NCBI RefSeq assembly: GCF_000003605.2
Contig: NW_003130854.1
Span: 1,567,287 to 1,631,286, forward strand
DNA: 64,000 bases
Direction of reading: 5' to 3'
Source of the DNA: Saccoglossus kowalevskii
Lineage: Eukaryota; Hemichordata; Enteropneusta; Harrimaniidae
The notes beneath the pieces were generated by a model. It was not told the origin of the DNA, ran no database searches, and saw only the letters and a list, made by a program, of their open reading frames with translations. Shown in pieces: positions 1 through 11,659 of this stretch (positions within the stretch are counted from its first letter, which is position 1; each line of letters starts with the position of its first letter). A program made the position numbers and the translations under genes.

Positions 1-136
1 TACATGCAACTACATAAAGTTATGTCGCCGTAGTTGCAATGATGGTGGTCATAAATGATAGTTGGTATTGATTTCTAATTCATATTATTATGTGTTTATT
101 ATATTCAAATCAACCTTTGGTCTCATTGCATCTTAC

Positions 137-295
137 CCACAGTGCAAATCGCCGTCACATCCTTTTGATGCGTACAGTCCAATGCATCCACGGCGTTACC
201 ATAGGAACAGTAGGCCAGAGACGATTCATTTCCGGTGCAGGAAACATGCGTCATCAAAATAGGCAGTGTGATCTCGGAAGTAGTCGCTATGCTTC
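137..295 (-). CDS. Exon: C-terminal half of an SRCR domain (mosaic PAN-EGF-TSP1-SRCR gene)
   Basis: This 53-codon exon lies between an acceptor (tttccag, ending at 296) and a donor (GTAAGA, starting at 136), both read on the minus strand. Its translation has the second half of a scavenger receptor cysteine-rich domain: VSCTGNESSLAYC followed by DCTHQKDVTAIC, the usual pattern of V.C.G.E..L..C...H...D....C. It is phase 1 at both ends, and joining it to the exon at 1494-1652 gives one glycine codon across the junction and an SRCR domain of about 106 residues, the normal size. It ends phase 1, so at least one more exon lies beyond the left edge. SRCR domains are extracellular, disulphide-bonded binding modules of secreted or membrane proteins; the ligand here is unknown. 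Confidence 0.85.
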
Positions 296-1493
296 CTGGA
301 AAAGATAGATACTGGATAACTGACGTGGTTCATTGAAATAAGTATATGGTATTAATAAAGGTATCTGATATAAAACGTCCAATGCATCGGCTCTATTCAA
401 TAAACCATTCCCGTTTACTGCGAGATTCATTATGCGTGAAATCGAATGTAAAAAACAGGTCAAACAAAAGTGATAACGTCATAACATCGTAGTGACGTCA
501 AAACATCACGTGGATCCAGAAAAATACGAAAGCTTTTAAGGATATTTCCGTGCTTATTAATGTGCTATACACATTCGATGTAATCAATTCTGATGTAGTA
601 ATGAAATCGACATATCCTCTTCTGAAAATTAAATCCCGTCGGCTTTTCAACATTGAGCTTTAAAAGAAGAAACTCGAGTTCAAAATCAAATCATTCGTTT
701 CTTGTGGTAGATGCTTGGTCCGCGTCTTTCACGCAACAAGCGAGTTCTCGCATTGAACGAAAAATCACCTATTCGGGAGCTGTAATATTAGTCTGTATTT
801 TATAAATTTATACGAGTACGTCCTCTATACGCAAAGAATGACGAATGATTATGTAATTATCTTATTATTATCATTTTTGTCATGATTTGGTGTGAGGTAA
901 CTGCTTGAGCTGTCAGGAAAAATACATTTTACTCGATTCAAGCCACTGAGTATTCACGTAAACGTCCACTTTCACATTCCCATCTACAATAGTAATACGT
1001 ATTGAAATAGCCCGTATTATATTGAATAAGCGGGACACTTTTTCCACATTCAAACCGTGGTGCAAATATTCAATAATTTATATACGAAAAATGTTTTTGA
1101 AACAACATTTAGAAATATATTCGTAACCCTAAAACGTGTTTTTTTTCATATACGCAGTTTGGAGTAAAAAAAAACTTATCTCCACCAAAAAAACAACAAA
1201 CAAACACAACAAAAACCTTTTTTTCTATAGTTTCGTGACGAGCAGATCTGAATTGGCTGCACGTATCAATCATATAACACGACTTCCAAACTCGTTATTG
1301 CTCGTTATTGCCTTAGAAAGTGAAAATCGCGTTAAGCTAATCATATCGCGCATCCTTAACATGATTTGCTTGGACAGATATGCAAATGAGTTGTATGCAA
1401 ATTCATACTGCATAGTGATGGTGGTTTACTACAAATAATAAATTGACAAAAGACATACAGGCGTTTTTTGTGGTCTATCAAAAAACAACCCAC
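296..1493 (-). other. Intron inside the SRCR domain
   Basis: A 1.2-kb A+T-rich intron splits the SRCR domain. It starts with donor GTGGGT at 1493 and ends with the acceptor at 296. A purine/pyrimidine-biased stretch occurs near 1140-1220. I see no gene or recognisable mobile element in it. Confidence 0.7.
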
Positions 1494-1652
1494 CTGGTAA
1501 CGCCTTGCCAAGACCCAACTCTCGGCAAACGACAGCCGTGTTTTCTATTGTCCAGTGATCACTGCATATCGTTCCCCACGAACCGGCGTTTTCGCTGTAC
1601 ATTTCCACTCTGCCTTGTCCGGGCACAGTTGAACCAATCAGACGGAGGGAGT
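1494..1652 (-). CDS. Exon: N-terminal half of an SRCR domain
   Basis: This 53-codon, phase 1-1 exon encodes the first half of an SRCR domain: SLRLIGS, then GRVEMYSENAGSWGTIC, then VVCRELGLGKALPG. These match the family pattern (R L.GS....GRVEV....WGT.C.d.w....a.VVCR.LG). The acceptor is gtcacag just above 1652 and the donor is CCAG|GTGGGT below 1494. The mid-domain split and the matching phases make these two exons one domain rather than two fragments. The TSP1 exon at 2516-2686 precedes it in transcription order. The open reading frame extends a few codons into the intron, but that tail has no SRCR character. Confidence 0.88.
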
Positions 1653-1676
1653 CTGTGACATACACATTTGATTATG

Positions 1677-2045
1677 AGGTTATTACGAGAATAACTCAAG
1701 TATACACGAAGACAGTACAGTGGAAGTATCGACCGACGCGCAGCGATACGTCGGTGTACTGTCTGAGTGCATACTTTGAGGTATCCGCGCAATAACCTTA
1801 TTATTATACATCTTTTCCTTTCAAGGATACCACATGGGAATTCCGAAATTTCAAAATGTTTAGAACAGAATCAGCGAACTTCTTTATGTGGAGTCCGGTC
1901 ACACCCTGGCGACAGCCATGTTTGTTTTTATTATTAGTGGACGTTTACGCGCGTAATCGTTCCATATTTGGAATTCCCATTTCCTAATATGGTAGGATGA
2001 AAATACCTGTAACTTATGGCGTTACGGTGACAGATGTATAATAAT
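1677..2045. mobile_element. Palindrome-headed MITE-like element, copy 1
   Basis: The segment opens with a long imperfect hairpin (about 1677-1800) whose arms of about 42 bases share GGTTATT at the outer end and AGACAGTAC at the inner end. It continues for about 245 bases to a conserved tail that includes GTTACGGTGACAGATGTA. The same layout recurs at 28985-29375, and a copy lacking most of the hairpin lies at 28395-28720. It sits in the intron just upstream of the first SRCR exon. There is no coding capacity, so it is probably a non-autonomous DNA element. Superfamily not determined. Confidence 0.6.
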
Positions 2046-2199
2046 AAACATTATTTATAAAGACGAATATAATATACACCATTGTGTATTAAGCCGTACG
2101 TTGCTGCATCGTGTGTTGATTCGTTGATATAATAGATATATTATATCAGAAAGATGTATCATATCAGCAACTGGGATATTGTGTTAGCTGTTATTATGA

Positions 2200-2300
2200 T
2201 GTATAGTAGATTATATTTGGTAATCCTTGTCCTAAGTAACTATTAAAATTAGGTAGACGTTTCGAGCAACGACTCTTTATCGATAGCATAGAAGTAAATG
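2200..2300. repeat. Short dispersed repeat, paired with 13985-14110
   Basis: About 100 bases resemble 13985-14110 in direct orientation. Shared blocks include GTCCTAAGTAACTATT, GAGCAA and ATAG(C/T)ATAGAA. It lies in the intron between the TSP1 and SRCR exons. The type of element is unknown. Confidence 0.5.
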
Positions 2301-2515
2301 TATAGGAGAATATATTGAGAACGCAAGAACACTGCGCTAATGTGCTCATCGCCACAGTCCACGAACTTGTATTTGCCACGGTGCTTATCTGCTTGTGGTC
2401 ATTTTAATAATGTTCTTGCATTTGATAAAAAACGCTACCAAAACAAATCATTAATTAATTAAATCATTAACCACATGTTATCCGTGGTATTGGCCGTGAA
2501 AAACCTCCCACTTAC

Positions 2516-2686
2516 CATAGTATCGTACATGACAGTCCACCGTTTCCTGCGTCTCTCCCATACAACCTTCGTCGACGTTAGGCTCACCGCCACGAAGACA
2601 TTCTCGATGTCTCGTACGCGCCCCGTGCATGTTTGTGATTCCATCTTGGTTAGGAGAACACGGAGCCCATTGCCACATGGACCACA
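2516..2686 (-). CDS. Exon: thrombospondin type 1 (TSP1) domain, second of two
   Basis: This 57-codon exon begins after tttgcag and ends at a strong donor, G|GTAAGT, both phase 1. The translation starts WSMWQWAPCS and continues with RTRHREC, GCMGETQETVDC, which is the TSP1 pattern (W..W..WS.CS ... R.R.C ... C.G.....C). The third WS position and the first CSxxC are degenerate here (WAPCSPNQDG), so one of the usual three disulphides may differ. TSP1 repeats are extracellular modules that bind glycosaminoglycans and proteins; the tryptophans are usually C-mannosylated. The next exon downstream is the SRCR half at 1494-1652. Confidence 0.85.
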
Positions 2687-2921
2687 CTGCAAATAATTTT
2701 CAGAGGATAAAATTGGGTATATCACCGAACAGAAAACTTGCAGCCAATGTTGTTCTCAACATACACAATTCAGTGGTTTTAAATGTTGTATTCCCAAATG
2801 TGAAGTGAGTACAATGTAAGCCTACTCTGCGCTGTGAAATGATGCAAATGAACTGTCGCGAAGTATCAAAGTATGAAACAGGACAACTTTATTTTCATAA
2901 TGTTATTACATTGTACCTTAA

Positions 2922-3025
2922 AGCAGGGGAGTCGTCACCTGCGCATGCGTCAGATGGCTATAGCGTGTCATTGTTTACAAACAGGCGTCAATTCCCGCGC
3001 GTGCGCAGGTGACGACCCTCCCGCT
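2922..3025. mobile_element. 104-bp MITE with TTAA target duplications
   Basis: Two imperfect 28-base inverted repeats (AGCAGGGGAGTCGTCACC at the left, the complement of AGCGGGAGGGTCGTCACC at the right; four differences over 28) enclose a short core. TTAA stands immediately outside both ends (2918-2921 and 3026-3029), as expected of piggyBac-type cut-and-paste insertion. A second left end lies at 13190. It is non-coding and inserted in the intron between the two TSP1 exons. Confidence 0.75.
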
Positions 3026-3029
3026 TTAA

Positions 3030-4071
3030 ATTTATTTACACTGCATATTTTGCGTTAGCTATGTGACAAATAAAATCTAAAGGCCGTGAACTCATTTAAT
3101 AATACATATTCAAATTTTATGAGCACAAAACGAATCCATGATACTACTTAGTGAAATCGAATTGATGATACTGTATTGTATTGTATTAAAAGGGTCTTTA
3201 ATACGGTCCATGGCTAATGACGACCAAGAGAATTTCTAAGCAATCACAATTTAAAGTTAAGCCATTATTTTCGAAATTTACTGATTACTTACCGCCAATT
3301 TAAATTACGTGAAAAACCAAAATGTTGAGTTCTATAAAATATTAGAAATTCACTATGTCGCCTGATACCTATTATGCATGCATTTAAGTTTAATTATACT
3401 GTGTATACAGTGTGTCCAGTGTGTCCAGCGTTGAATGGCGATACAAGAATATTAATATTGTAACGGCGATTATATGATATATGGCCCCTGTAGTTTTATT
3501 TTTATAATTAATAATATATAGAACGACATGGTAAAGTAGATATAATAGTTTTGAATTTGTTAAAGCGCTAACTACCATTCACGGACGTTAAAATCCAATA
3601 ATCGCTATATGTTCTTATTATCATGTTTCAGTATTAACCTAAATAATTTAGCCGCTCTCTATTTTCTATGGGTTCTGCCAAATATTGTAAACACAAATTA
3701 CTAAACACGACATTGTCGCGTACGACTTATTTACCACTTCCGTGTCACTGAGAATGTTCTAGAACCGTACTGTGTCTGGGTGGAATATTCTAGATTTGTT
3801 TTAGAAACTGGTTGAATAGGTAATAGAACACTGTAGGAGGCAATAGAAGGTAATGGAACATTCTAGAAATTTGTAGTAAGTTCCAGACTCATTATGTATG
3901 CTGATGTAATGGTCTATTTATAGACAGTGGCGGTATATATAGGGGAGTTGTTCAGCACTGATTTCAGATCAGAGATCTCGTTGAATTGTATTAGAGTTTA
4001 AGTATGATCATGTTAACATAATACATTAGAATAATACATCACAACCACTTAAAGCATTACGTAATACTCAC
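3030..4071 (-). other. Remainder of the intron between the two TSP1 exons
   Basis: Low-complexity A+T-rich intron. It contains several TTCTAGAA-like repeats around 3750-3870 (ATTCTAGA, GTTCTAGAA, repeated GGTAATAGAAC) but no coding signal. Nothing else was recognised. Confidence 0.5.
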
Positions 4072-4239
4072 ATGGACAGAGTTGCGCCTCGCATTTCTGA
4101 TATTCGATACTGGCACCGACACAGCCGTTGCCTCTATATCCCTTGCCCTCGCATTCCCGAGTTCGCGTCTGATATCCCGCGTTGCAGCTCACTGAACAGT
4201 CTGACCATGATTGCCACGAAACCCAGTTTCCATCGGTCA
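4072..4239 (-). CDS. Exon: thrombospondin type 1 (TSP1) domain, first of two
   Basis: This 56-codon phase 1-1 exon lies between acceptor taatgtaatag and donor CCAT|GTGAGT. The translation reads DGNWVSWQSWSDCSVSC, then QTRTREC, GNGCVGASIEYQKCEAQLCP. This is a textbook TSP1 repeat: three spaced tryptophans, CSVSC, R.R.C and six cysteines. It is better conserved than the second TSP1 exon at 2516-2686. In the gene it follows the EGF exon at 8802-8930, with a 4.5-kb intron between. The open frame extends past both splice sites but loses TSP1 character there, which supports the chosen boundaries. Confidence 0.9.
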
Positions 4240-7200
4240 CTATTACATTAAGACAATAAGACTGAATTCCGTTTGGGCAGGTGCACATTTTAAATCGGTC
4301 ACTAAGTCAGAGAGGTATAAATTGGAGACTCATATACTTATGTAACTTCATAAGTTGCTTGGAAAATGTCGAAATGTTTCAGTCCCTCACGTGTTGATAC
4401 ATATTTTTGGAATTCGAAATTATACGCCGAATAGCGCATGCGTGACCGACGGCGAATAACTTGCGAAATAATTGTGTGAAAATGCGAAAAGTAAATTGTA
4501 TATCTCAAGTTAATTTTTGTATTGTCTACTGTAATATTGTAACTTAGTCAAACCAATTAAGTAAGGTAAACATAAGATTACACCACACAGAAAAGCGCCA
4601 GGATCGTGAACCCACGGCCTGTCCATTTTAAAAAAGTATAACGGAGTTCATTACATTACAAGTTTTAAGACACATTCTTAGATGTCCTCGACTGCAGCTA
4701 CTAAGCATATATGAATTACATGGAAATTAAACTTGACTACTTGCCCGGGAATTGTTAAACAAATTCAAATAAGGTTTATATATATATCTGAAGACAAGGT
4801 CATTAAAAATATCAGCAAATTAATTAGAACTTGCAAACACAAATGAATTAATCATCAACTGTCCAGAATTGTTTAAAATATATGAATATGTGTAAAAAAT
4901 GTATAAACACTTGCTCTGAAAGGGTATAGTAAAAAGATATCATTGAACATTGTTAAGAACAAAACTACTTTCACGGACATCGTCCCATTAATATAATCAG
5001 CAAGCATGACTGTAACTTTGACACTTAATGAGATTAGCTTTTTTAATTAAATTTTTTTTAATTGTAAAAGGAAACTGACACCATTGAACAAATGTTGTTA
5101 AAAGATACAGTTTCTATTCCATCAACAAAAACGTGTCCAATAGAAGATATAATGAGTCAGATCATATATTTTAATAATGTTGATGTTGTGTAAATATGTC
5201 GACATTAGAAGGAATATTTGTATGTAGGAGAAACATGATGTAAATATAGCATCGAAAGGTATCCGACAGTAGCCATATTTGATCGGCCTCTCAAAACACA
5301 AAAAACATATCGGAAACTCAATGACCAGAAATGAATTGTTGGCGAAATGACAAAAACACTGTTGTTGTCAAGTTCAATTACTATGTTCAATGCACATCAC
5401 AAATATGAAGTTAGACGTTTGCTCTCGCGCCAGAAGACAGACGAGTCTACCATGCTTGTGGCCTATCTATCTCTTACATACCAGACTACTCTTGTGTCTT
5501 TTGATATTTTCTGAATACCGTCAACATGCTATAATATATAGACAACAATTATGCATTATTCTCTTGGTGCGACGTTTTGTAAACAGTTGTAAACAAGAAA
5601 TAACTAGCTATAACGAAGTATTTCATGCAGTGTTATTGTCGATAATATCCATAATATGGAGGGGGTACATTAAATTCATAGGTGTGTTGTCGTACTATGC
5701 ATTTATTTTACACCAATGATATTATACACGTATAAGACGTTAAAGAAATACGCTCCAATACAGCAATATGACTAAAGTGCCCAGGAATTACTTCAATTAA
5801 AGCTGTAATGGCGCTTATTGTGCACTGAATGCATATCTAGCAAGGTGTGACATACACTAGATGCAATATTTCTGGTATTAACCTGATATTTGAGTCAAAG
5901 GATTCTCATGAACAAGCGAAAATGACCAAGGATTTCTGTAGACGGAAAGTAGATGCAAATGTTCTGATATTCGCCCGATATCTGAGTCAGACGATAATTG
6001 TGAATAGACGAAAATGGGCGAGGATTTCTGTAGACAAAAGTAGACGCAAATGTTCTGATATTCGCCCGGTATCCGAGTCAGACGATAATTGTGAATAGAC
6101 GAAAACGGGCGAGGATTTCGGTAGACGAGAGATGCTTTGATAGAAAGTTAGATATTCTTCGTATTATTAATAAAATCTTTATTCATTGTAAATTTCCATT
6201 AAGATTAAGGTTTGCGACACACTCGGCCACACAACTACAACACTGGATGTTTTGGACCAGCTGTTTCGCAACGAATAATTAAGTTCATTAACGCCATGGC
6301 TTGTATGTAATTTTCGTAGGTAATCATTGCTGATACCGTCGATCTCGTGAGCGGCGTATTAGTTTGCGTTTATGTGAAGCTAATTATACATAATTCAGAG
6401 TTACAATTAAACTAATTAATGTCACACTTCAGTGCGATCTTAACAGCATGGTACATGGACCGTGAAACTTCGAAATTGCTTAGACCATCTATGCAAACAA
6501 TTAATTATATCGATAATATGATGACCCCACTGGCATCCAATTGCCTGTGTAACGTAAATGCAATTACCCAGATTAATGTTTAAACAATATATGCTGTATG
6601 TTCACAAATAAAAAACAAACTCTGAAAAGAACAGCTCATTAAATTCCCCGAAGTTGTTAGAAACACAAATATCCATCGATCTTCCACACTGTGCATGTGT
6701 TTGCTAAAATGGGTGGAATCATTCGAGCTGTAGTGATGATGGGGCAACAGTCACTGTGGAAACGATAACTTGATTTGAGTATAGTAGCTTTGAGGGGGAC
6801 ATGTTGCAAGTGTCTTGAGAGATAAAGACATGGCTTCGTTTACACTCCAAAATTGCGAACCCACACAAGAGATGATCTTCACGTTATTTTGTCGACAACG
6901 AAACAAATATTACATATTTGCCGTGATTTCTCAAGATTAAGAAATATATAACGTTTGAACACGAACAGTTAGAGCGTAATAGAGATATGGCATCAGAAAT
7001 GCATTGATTAAAACAAAATGGTTGCCGGTAAAGTTCAATGTACTTACTAAGTTTGAACAAAATCTACCTATGAACAACCAGATCAGAAAAAATACATATA
7101 CGCGACATGATGTTTGATGTGTATAACAGTTTTAACATGTTAAAACAAAATGGCTCCCAGAATTTTAGCATAAAAATAGCCGTCATTCGGCCATTTAGAA

Positions 7201-8801
7201 TCGGATCGCGAAATCAATAGATGTGCATATGTATATCCCAAAATACATTATGTATCTGCTAAAACATAAGCCACCGTTTACGGTCTTCGTCAGTGTGAAA
7301 GTCAGCATTGAGTACACGTCGCGACCAAAACTCGGATTCATGTTTGTCATTGGGAGAGCGTATTGGAAAGAATCACTACACAAATTTTGCATACGCGTGG
7401 AGCAACGACCGATGCCTTTTAAAGGGCGACGCAAACTAATACGTTACTGAGCTTTAACTACGTAATTTTGCAGGTGATTGGAAGGTATGGAAGAAGTCAT
7501 TGGCGGTAATTAATGCACATTGCGCCCAGGTGAAAACTCGTACTTGTGATTTCCATTAGAAGAACGCATTGGATTATGGGAAAATCAATGTTTATCAACA
7601 CAAATATTTATAATATTTAACACCAAATATTAAATATGATGGATAGGGTCATCTTCACATCGTCAATCCAAGAATTCTGTGACTAGTTGATTCAATTATG
7701 CCCTAAAATACTAAAAAAAAAACAGCAACAAAAAACAAAAACAAAATAATCTACGTAGCTATAGTTTTTGAATCAGATAGGCAGTAAGATTATGACCCGG
7801 GTGTATCATGAATATCATATCGTTAGCAGTGCGCATATGCCACACATTACGTCATATGTTAAGAACGTATCAAAAACATACAGGCGGAAACAACAACTAT
7901 CAAGTTTTATACAATGAATAACGCCCACCTTCAATGTAAACACAATATGACAACATTTTGTTCTCGTATACTCACTAAACATTAACACGTAACATTAACA
8001 AGAGAGGCGAATGAAATAGGATGTTAATGGCAGAGATAGGCGGCAGAAATGCATTACAGACAACTTATACATTGTGTAGAGGGAAAAGTACTGACACAAC
8101 GAAGGTTGTGAAAGCGATCTGAAAGGCCGGTTTATACGAATAAAGCTACGCACCAAACAACCCAAGAGGCGCTTTGCACTTCAAGGCAAAACATACAGTG
8201 TACATTATACAGTGTTTAAATACACTGTAGTACCAAATCACATAAAACATTGAAAGGGAAAACTGACAAAACTGTAGATGGAATGTTTCGTGACTACAAC
8301 ATATTTCTATTCGAACCTAAGGCAATGTTTTTTTTTTGGTAGTTGCTCACTGTGTCGGTCTTTACGCAATGTTGACTATCCAGGTAATTATCAAAGATAT
8401 AATATAATCACGAATGATGATAATTATTAATAGCAGTGTGTATAAAGCTCAGTAGTTTATGTTTTGTCAAAAAAACCACAACTTTTGTTTCGTCCGCAAT
8501 CTTAAATAATTAAAACTGCGCATGCGTCCTGGATTTACCGGTACGTATTGGTAATTTTTAATACTCTTGTATTCAGTATTTCATCAAAAGAATAATGCGA
8601 TATTTACAGCCGAAATTTTATTTTCATTTAAAAAAAGAATCATTATTCTAATGTACTCATTTTAAGATGGAATATCAGTCACAATTATTTAAACTTGCTA
8701 AAAAGTATTAACTTTATTCACGATACCGTTTTAAAGATCGTTAGAATCGTTTTATAGTGTTGTGTATGACATGGCCTATAGATAAATAGTTAGAAACTCA
8801 C
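4240..8801 (-). other. Large intron between the EGF and TSP1 exons
   Basis: A 4.6-kb A+T-rich stretch. I searched the minus strand for cysteine-rich modules with donor and acceptor signals and found none I could support, though a further small exon could be missed. It holds the 91-bp tandem repeat at 5883-6128 and a stretch near 7195-7450 that is open on both strands without family character. Confidence 0.5.
5883..6128. repeat. Tandem repeat, period about 91 bp, nearly three copies
   Basis: Units start at about 5883, 5964 and 6055. The last two are about 91 bases apart and nearly identical (CTGATATTCGCCCG, GAGTCAGACGATAATTG, GGGCGAGGATTTC); the first is diverged and about 10 bases shorter. 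ORFs through it on the plus strand only reflect the repeat. Confidence 0.8.
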
Positions 8802-8930
8802 CCGGTGTATCGCAGGTTGGTCCAATGAATCGTGACCCCTTTATGCAATAGCAAATAAAGGTGTTGTGTTCGTAGTCCACGGCACACACTCCCTCGTTCT
8901 TACAGGGCCCGGCTGTACACGGGGTTGATC
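8802..8930 (-). CDS. Exon: EGF-like domain
   Basis: This exon is too short for a long ORF but is clear in translation: TPCTAGPCKNEGVC, then FICYCIKGSRFIGPTC. It carries six cysteines in the EGF order C.C...C / C.C...C, with the usual N.G before the third and the G....G before the last. With acceptor AAAG|GA at 8931 and donor CCGG|GTGAGT at 8801 it is 43 codons, phase 1-1, matching the other modules. An alternative acceptor four bases upstream (CCAG|AAA) would be phase 0 and so less likely. There is no obvious calcium-binding signature (no D.(D/N)E before the first cysteine). Confidence 0.88.
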
Positions 8931-10472
8931 CTTTCTGGTAATTCGCAATGACAAAAAAAAAAGGCGAGACAAATTGATTAGAATATTAATTCTCTAGAAG
9001 GAATGGCAAACTGTGGTGAAAATAAATGAAAATCAGATTTGTACTGTAGAATTTCACTCCGCCTAATTAAAATTTGTAATTCCATTATAACAAAAAAACA
9101 TGAACTGTGTTTATCTACAGATGTATTGGTCATAGTGCTTTAAATGTGATGTAATCATATACGCCCGTTTTGCCGAACAGTATAAAGTGAACACATTCAT
9201 ATAGCCCAGAGTATGGTTCGTTGACCAATTCTACGTATGCAGAAATACAAAATAAACGTAGCTCCGTATGTTACAGTTAAACAAAACAAAAATGTGTTGT
9301 CGATCACATTGTTTATGTGACTCTTGTAGAATTTGTACAACACGGAGTTAGACAGATGCACCCTGGCTTGATTTGAGCGCAGTTACATTAATTTACACTA
9401 CTTCCCTGGGGGTTTATTATTAGAAACGGCATATTGTCCACGCATCACGTATATTTATGAGACACGGAGATCTAAGCTTAGGCAAGAACGTTTAGCAGGA
9501 TGCACGGTAATAATGGTACCGGTAAAAAAAACACAGAATATAATACCACGGATAATAAAGGCACAAATAATAATGTCACTGTGAAAATTGGCTAGGGGTG
9601 GCAAATGTACAATAAAATCTGACAAATAATAGAAATCACCCTGTTTTCTTTTTGCAATCCTGGTGCGATAAAAAATATCCGACACTTGCGTATTTTTAGA
9701 CACATTAAAAAACGGCATTAAGGCATAAGGCATAAGGCAGACATAGACCGCACTCATCGCAGTGCCTAAGGACAAGTGGTGGTCGACAACGCAAGTGAGA
9801 ATTTGTTTACTCATTAGAATTGACAATAATATTAAGTTCTCGATATAACTCAATGTAATAGTATCCTTTTATTTGAGAATTCGGTAATATTAAACAGTAA
9901 ATGCGATATTTGTTTTCAGGACTATACTATTTCGGCCATGATTTAGTGTACAAAACCAAATTGGGTGGTAGTTATCAAAAAAATACAATTTCAAAATTGG
10001 AAATAATATAATCTGACATCTGACATATATTAGGTCTTCCCTGTGATTACTATACACTTTCAAACAGACGGTTCAGTCAATGCCCGTTTAGTGGGTGTAC
10101 ATTCAAATATATACAGAACACAGAATCAAAAAAAGTATACTTGTGTGTCAAAAAAGGTATTGGCAACTATACTCAATATTTTCATTAATTTGTACCACAT
10201 TTGGGGGTAGGTGGACACTAAACGATAATTTTCACTTTCGACAAAATTATTTCCGACGAAATGTCGTAGATCCCCGCATCCGGTGTGCTCAACTTGAATG
10301 ACGAGCTGAAAGCTGCATTTCCCGGATTTTACCAGTGGTTAATATACTTAATTGTTCCCTTAATTCGCACAACATTGGGCATTATTTGGATGCCTAAAAT
10401 AACAGACAAAATTGACATTCGACGAAATGATCATTCGACAAAAAGTATGAAATTGGTAATACATAATCTCAC
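8931..10472 (-). other. Intron between the first exon and the EGF exon
   Basis: A 1.5-kb A+T-rich intron. An open minus-strand stretch at 9455-9853 has no recognisable family pattern, signal or splice-compatible module, and I do not call it coding. Confidence 0.5.
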
Positions 10473-10812
10473 CCACCCCGACTATGTCGTATTCGCTTTT
10501 TTCACCATACTCGTAACCAAGGCGGGTATCCAGCCGCGACTGGATCGCGATTCTTTCTGGAATCATCTCACATATCCCTAGGTAGCGCTGGTAATTGAAA
10601 GACACGCACTCGTCGCCTCGAAGTATACATGCATATGCACAAAGCGATACATGAAGATTATATTCATAAACCACGCGGTTTGGAGACATGAAGGACACGT
10701 GTTGTTGGGGAATTTCATTCTGCAAAATATACGTTGCATTTTCCGGGCGGACACAGGTGGAGTCGTGTACCAAGATGCATATGAATACACTTATTGCCAA
10801 GAACGAAACCAT
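10473..10812 (-). CDS. First coding exon: signal peptide and PAN/apple-like domain
   Basis: I chose the ATG at 10810-10812 because the open frame above it has no further ATG. The first about 21 residues (MVSFLAISVFICILVHDSTC) form a signal peptide with a hydrophobic core and likely cleavage near STC. Residues about 22-100 have the PAN/apple layout: SLCAYACILRGDECVSFNY, then GICEMIPE, the Cys-x3-Cys, C.SFNY and C.m triad of that fold. An NAT glycosylation site follows the signal peptide. The donor G|GTGAGA at 10472 leaves phase 1, as in every other exon. This is the 5' end of the minus-strand mosaic gene, whose product enters the secretory pathway. PAN domains mediate protein or carbohydrate binding; the partner is unknown. 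Confidence 0.82.
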
Positions 10813-11640
10813 CACATCGAGATTGTCTACACGAATGTACTTTCAAAAGAAGTTCTGCTTGATATATTTCGTTGTTGCTTTCATTTGAGTGGTGTATCGT
10901 GATCAAGAAAGCTCATTGGCTTGCATCACGTTTATATCCGTTATTTACTGAACTTTATAAATTAGTGCTGGCATGCACAATACATGTGGCATGTTTTCAG
11001 AAGATGTGACGTCACGGACGGTACCATTCAGTAAAATCACTCGAGCATTCAGATGTGGCAGTCATCGACAGGAAGTGATTACATTTCTAGTCCATTTTGA
11101 ATCCAGGACTATGACCAAAATCCAGACAGTTTATCGGCACATGAATTTAGGGGATTCAATGTTCGGACCAAGTGTTGGCAACTAACAGTCCTGATATCGT
11201 GGTCATATTATTTGAAAATATTTATAACGACTCCCCAGTGACGACATTTGAAACCGTCGCGACTAACCAGCATTAGTCACGTCCATCCATTGAGCTAGAG
11301 AGCAAACACATATCCGAAAACTGGGCGAATATGAATAATATACTATGGGTCCGCTTAGAACGAGGTAGAACACCCCAGGATATTACATTTCAACAAAATG
11401 TTTCGAGTTGCGAAATACACGAGAGGCAACATAAAGGGCGGCAGACGTCGCGCCGCGTCCTGTTCGATATGGGACTCATAGAGACGTATACAACGCGTGT
11501 AAAATACATTGTTTATTTACATGAAATTCGAACACGCGCTGCGAGACGACCACCGCGCTTCAATTGAACGTTCAAATTGTTCAATTCTCAAAGCGCCTCG
11601 TATCAGAAATCAATAGTTCAATACAATTCCACGGAAAATC
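10813..11640. other. Region upstream of the mosaic gene
   Basis: This should hold the 5' UTR and promoter of the minus-strand mosaic gene. No confident TATA box or initiator was recognised. The part at 11330-11600 is richer in CG dinucleotides than its surroundings, with plus-strand ORFs rich in arginine but no family pattern, so it may be a regulatory CpG-rich patch. Confidence 0.3.
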
Positions 11641-11659
11641 ATGACTGTCTTAAGTTCAC

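Noticed and set aside
4590-4640. B-box-like GGGTTCACGATCC on the minus strand, possible SINE
   Set aside because: No A box at the right distance and an extra base in the B box; too weak to call.
7195-7450. Stretch open on both strands, considered as an extra exon of the mosaic gene
   Set aside because: Neither translation shows a module, cysteine spacing or splice signals in phase 1.
9455-9853. 132-codon minus-strand ORF in the intron of the mosaic gene
   Set aside because: No family pattern, no fitting splice sites, composition like surrounding intron; a chance ORF.
11331-11567. Arginine-rich plus-strand ORF upstream of the mosaic gene
   Set aside because: Arginine content follows from CG density; no family pattern. 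Treated as a possible regulatory patch instead.
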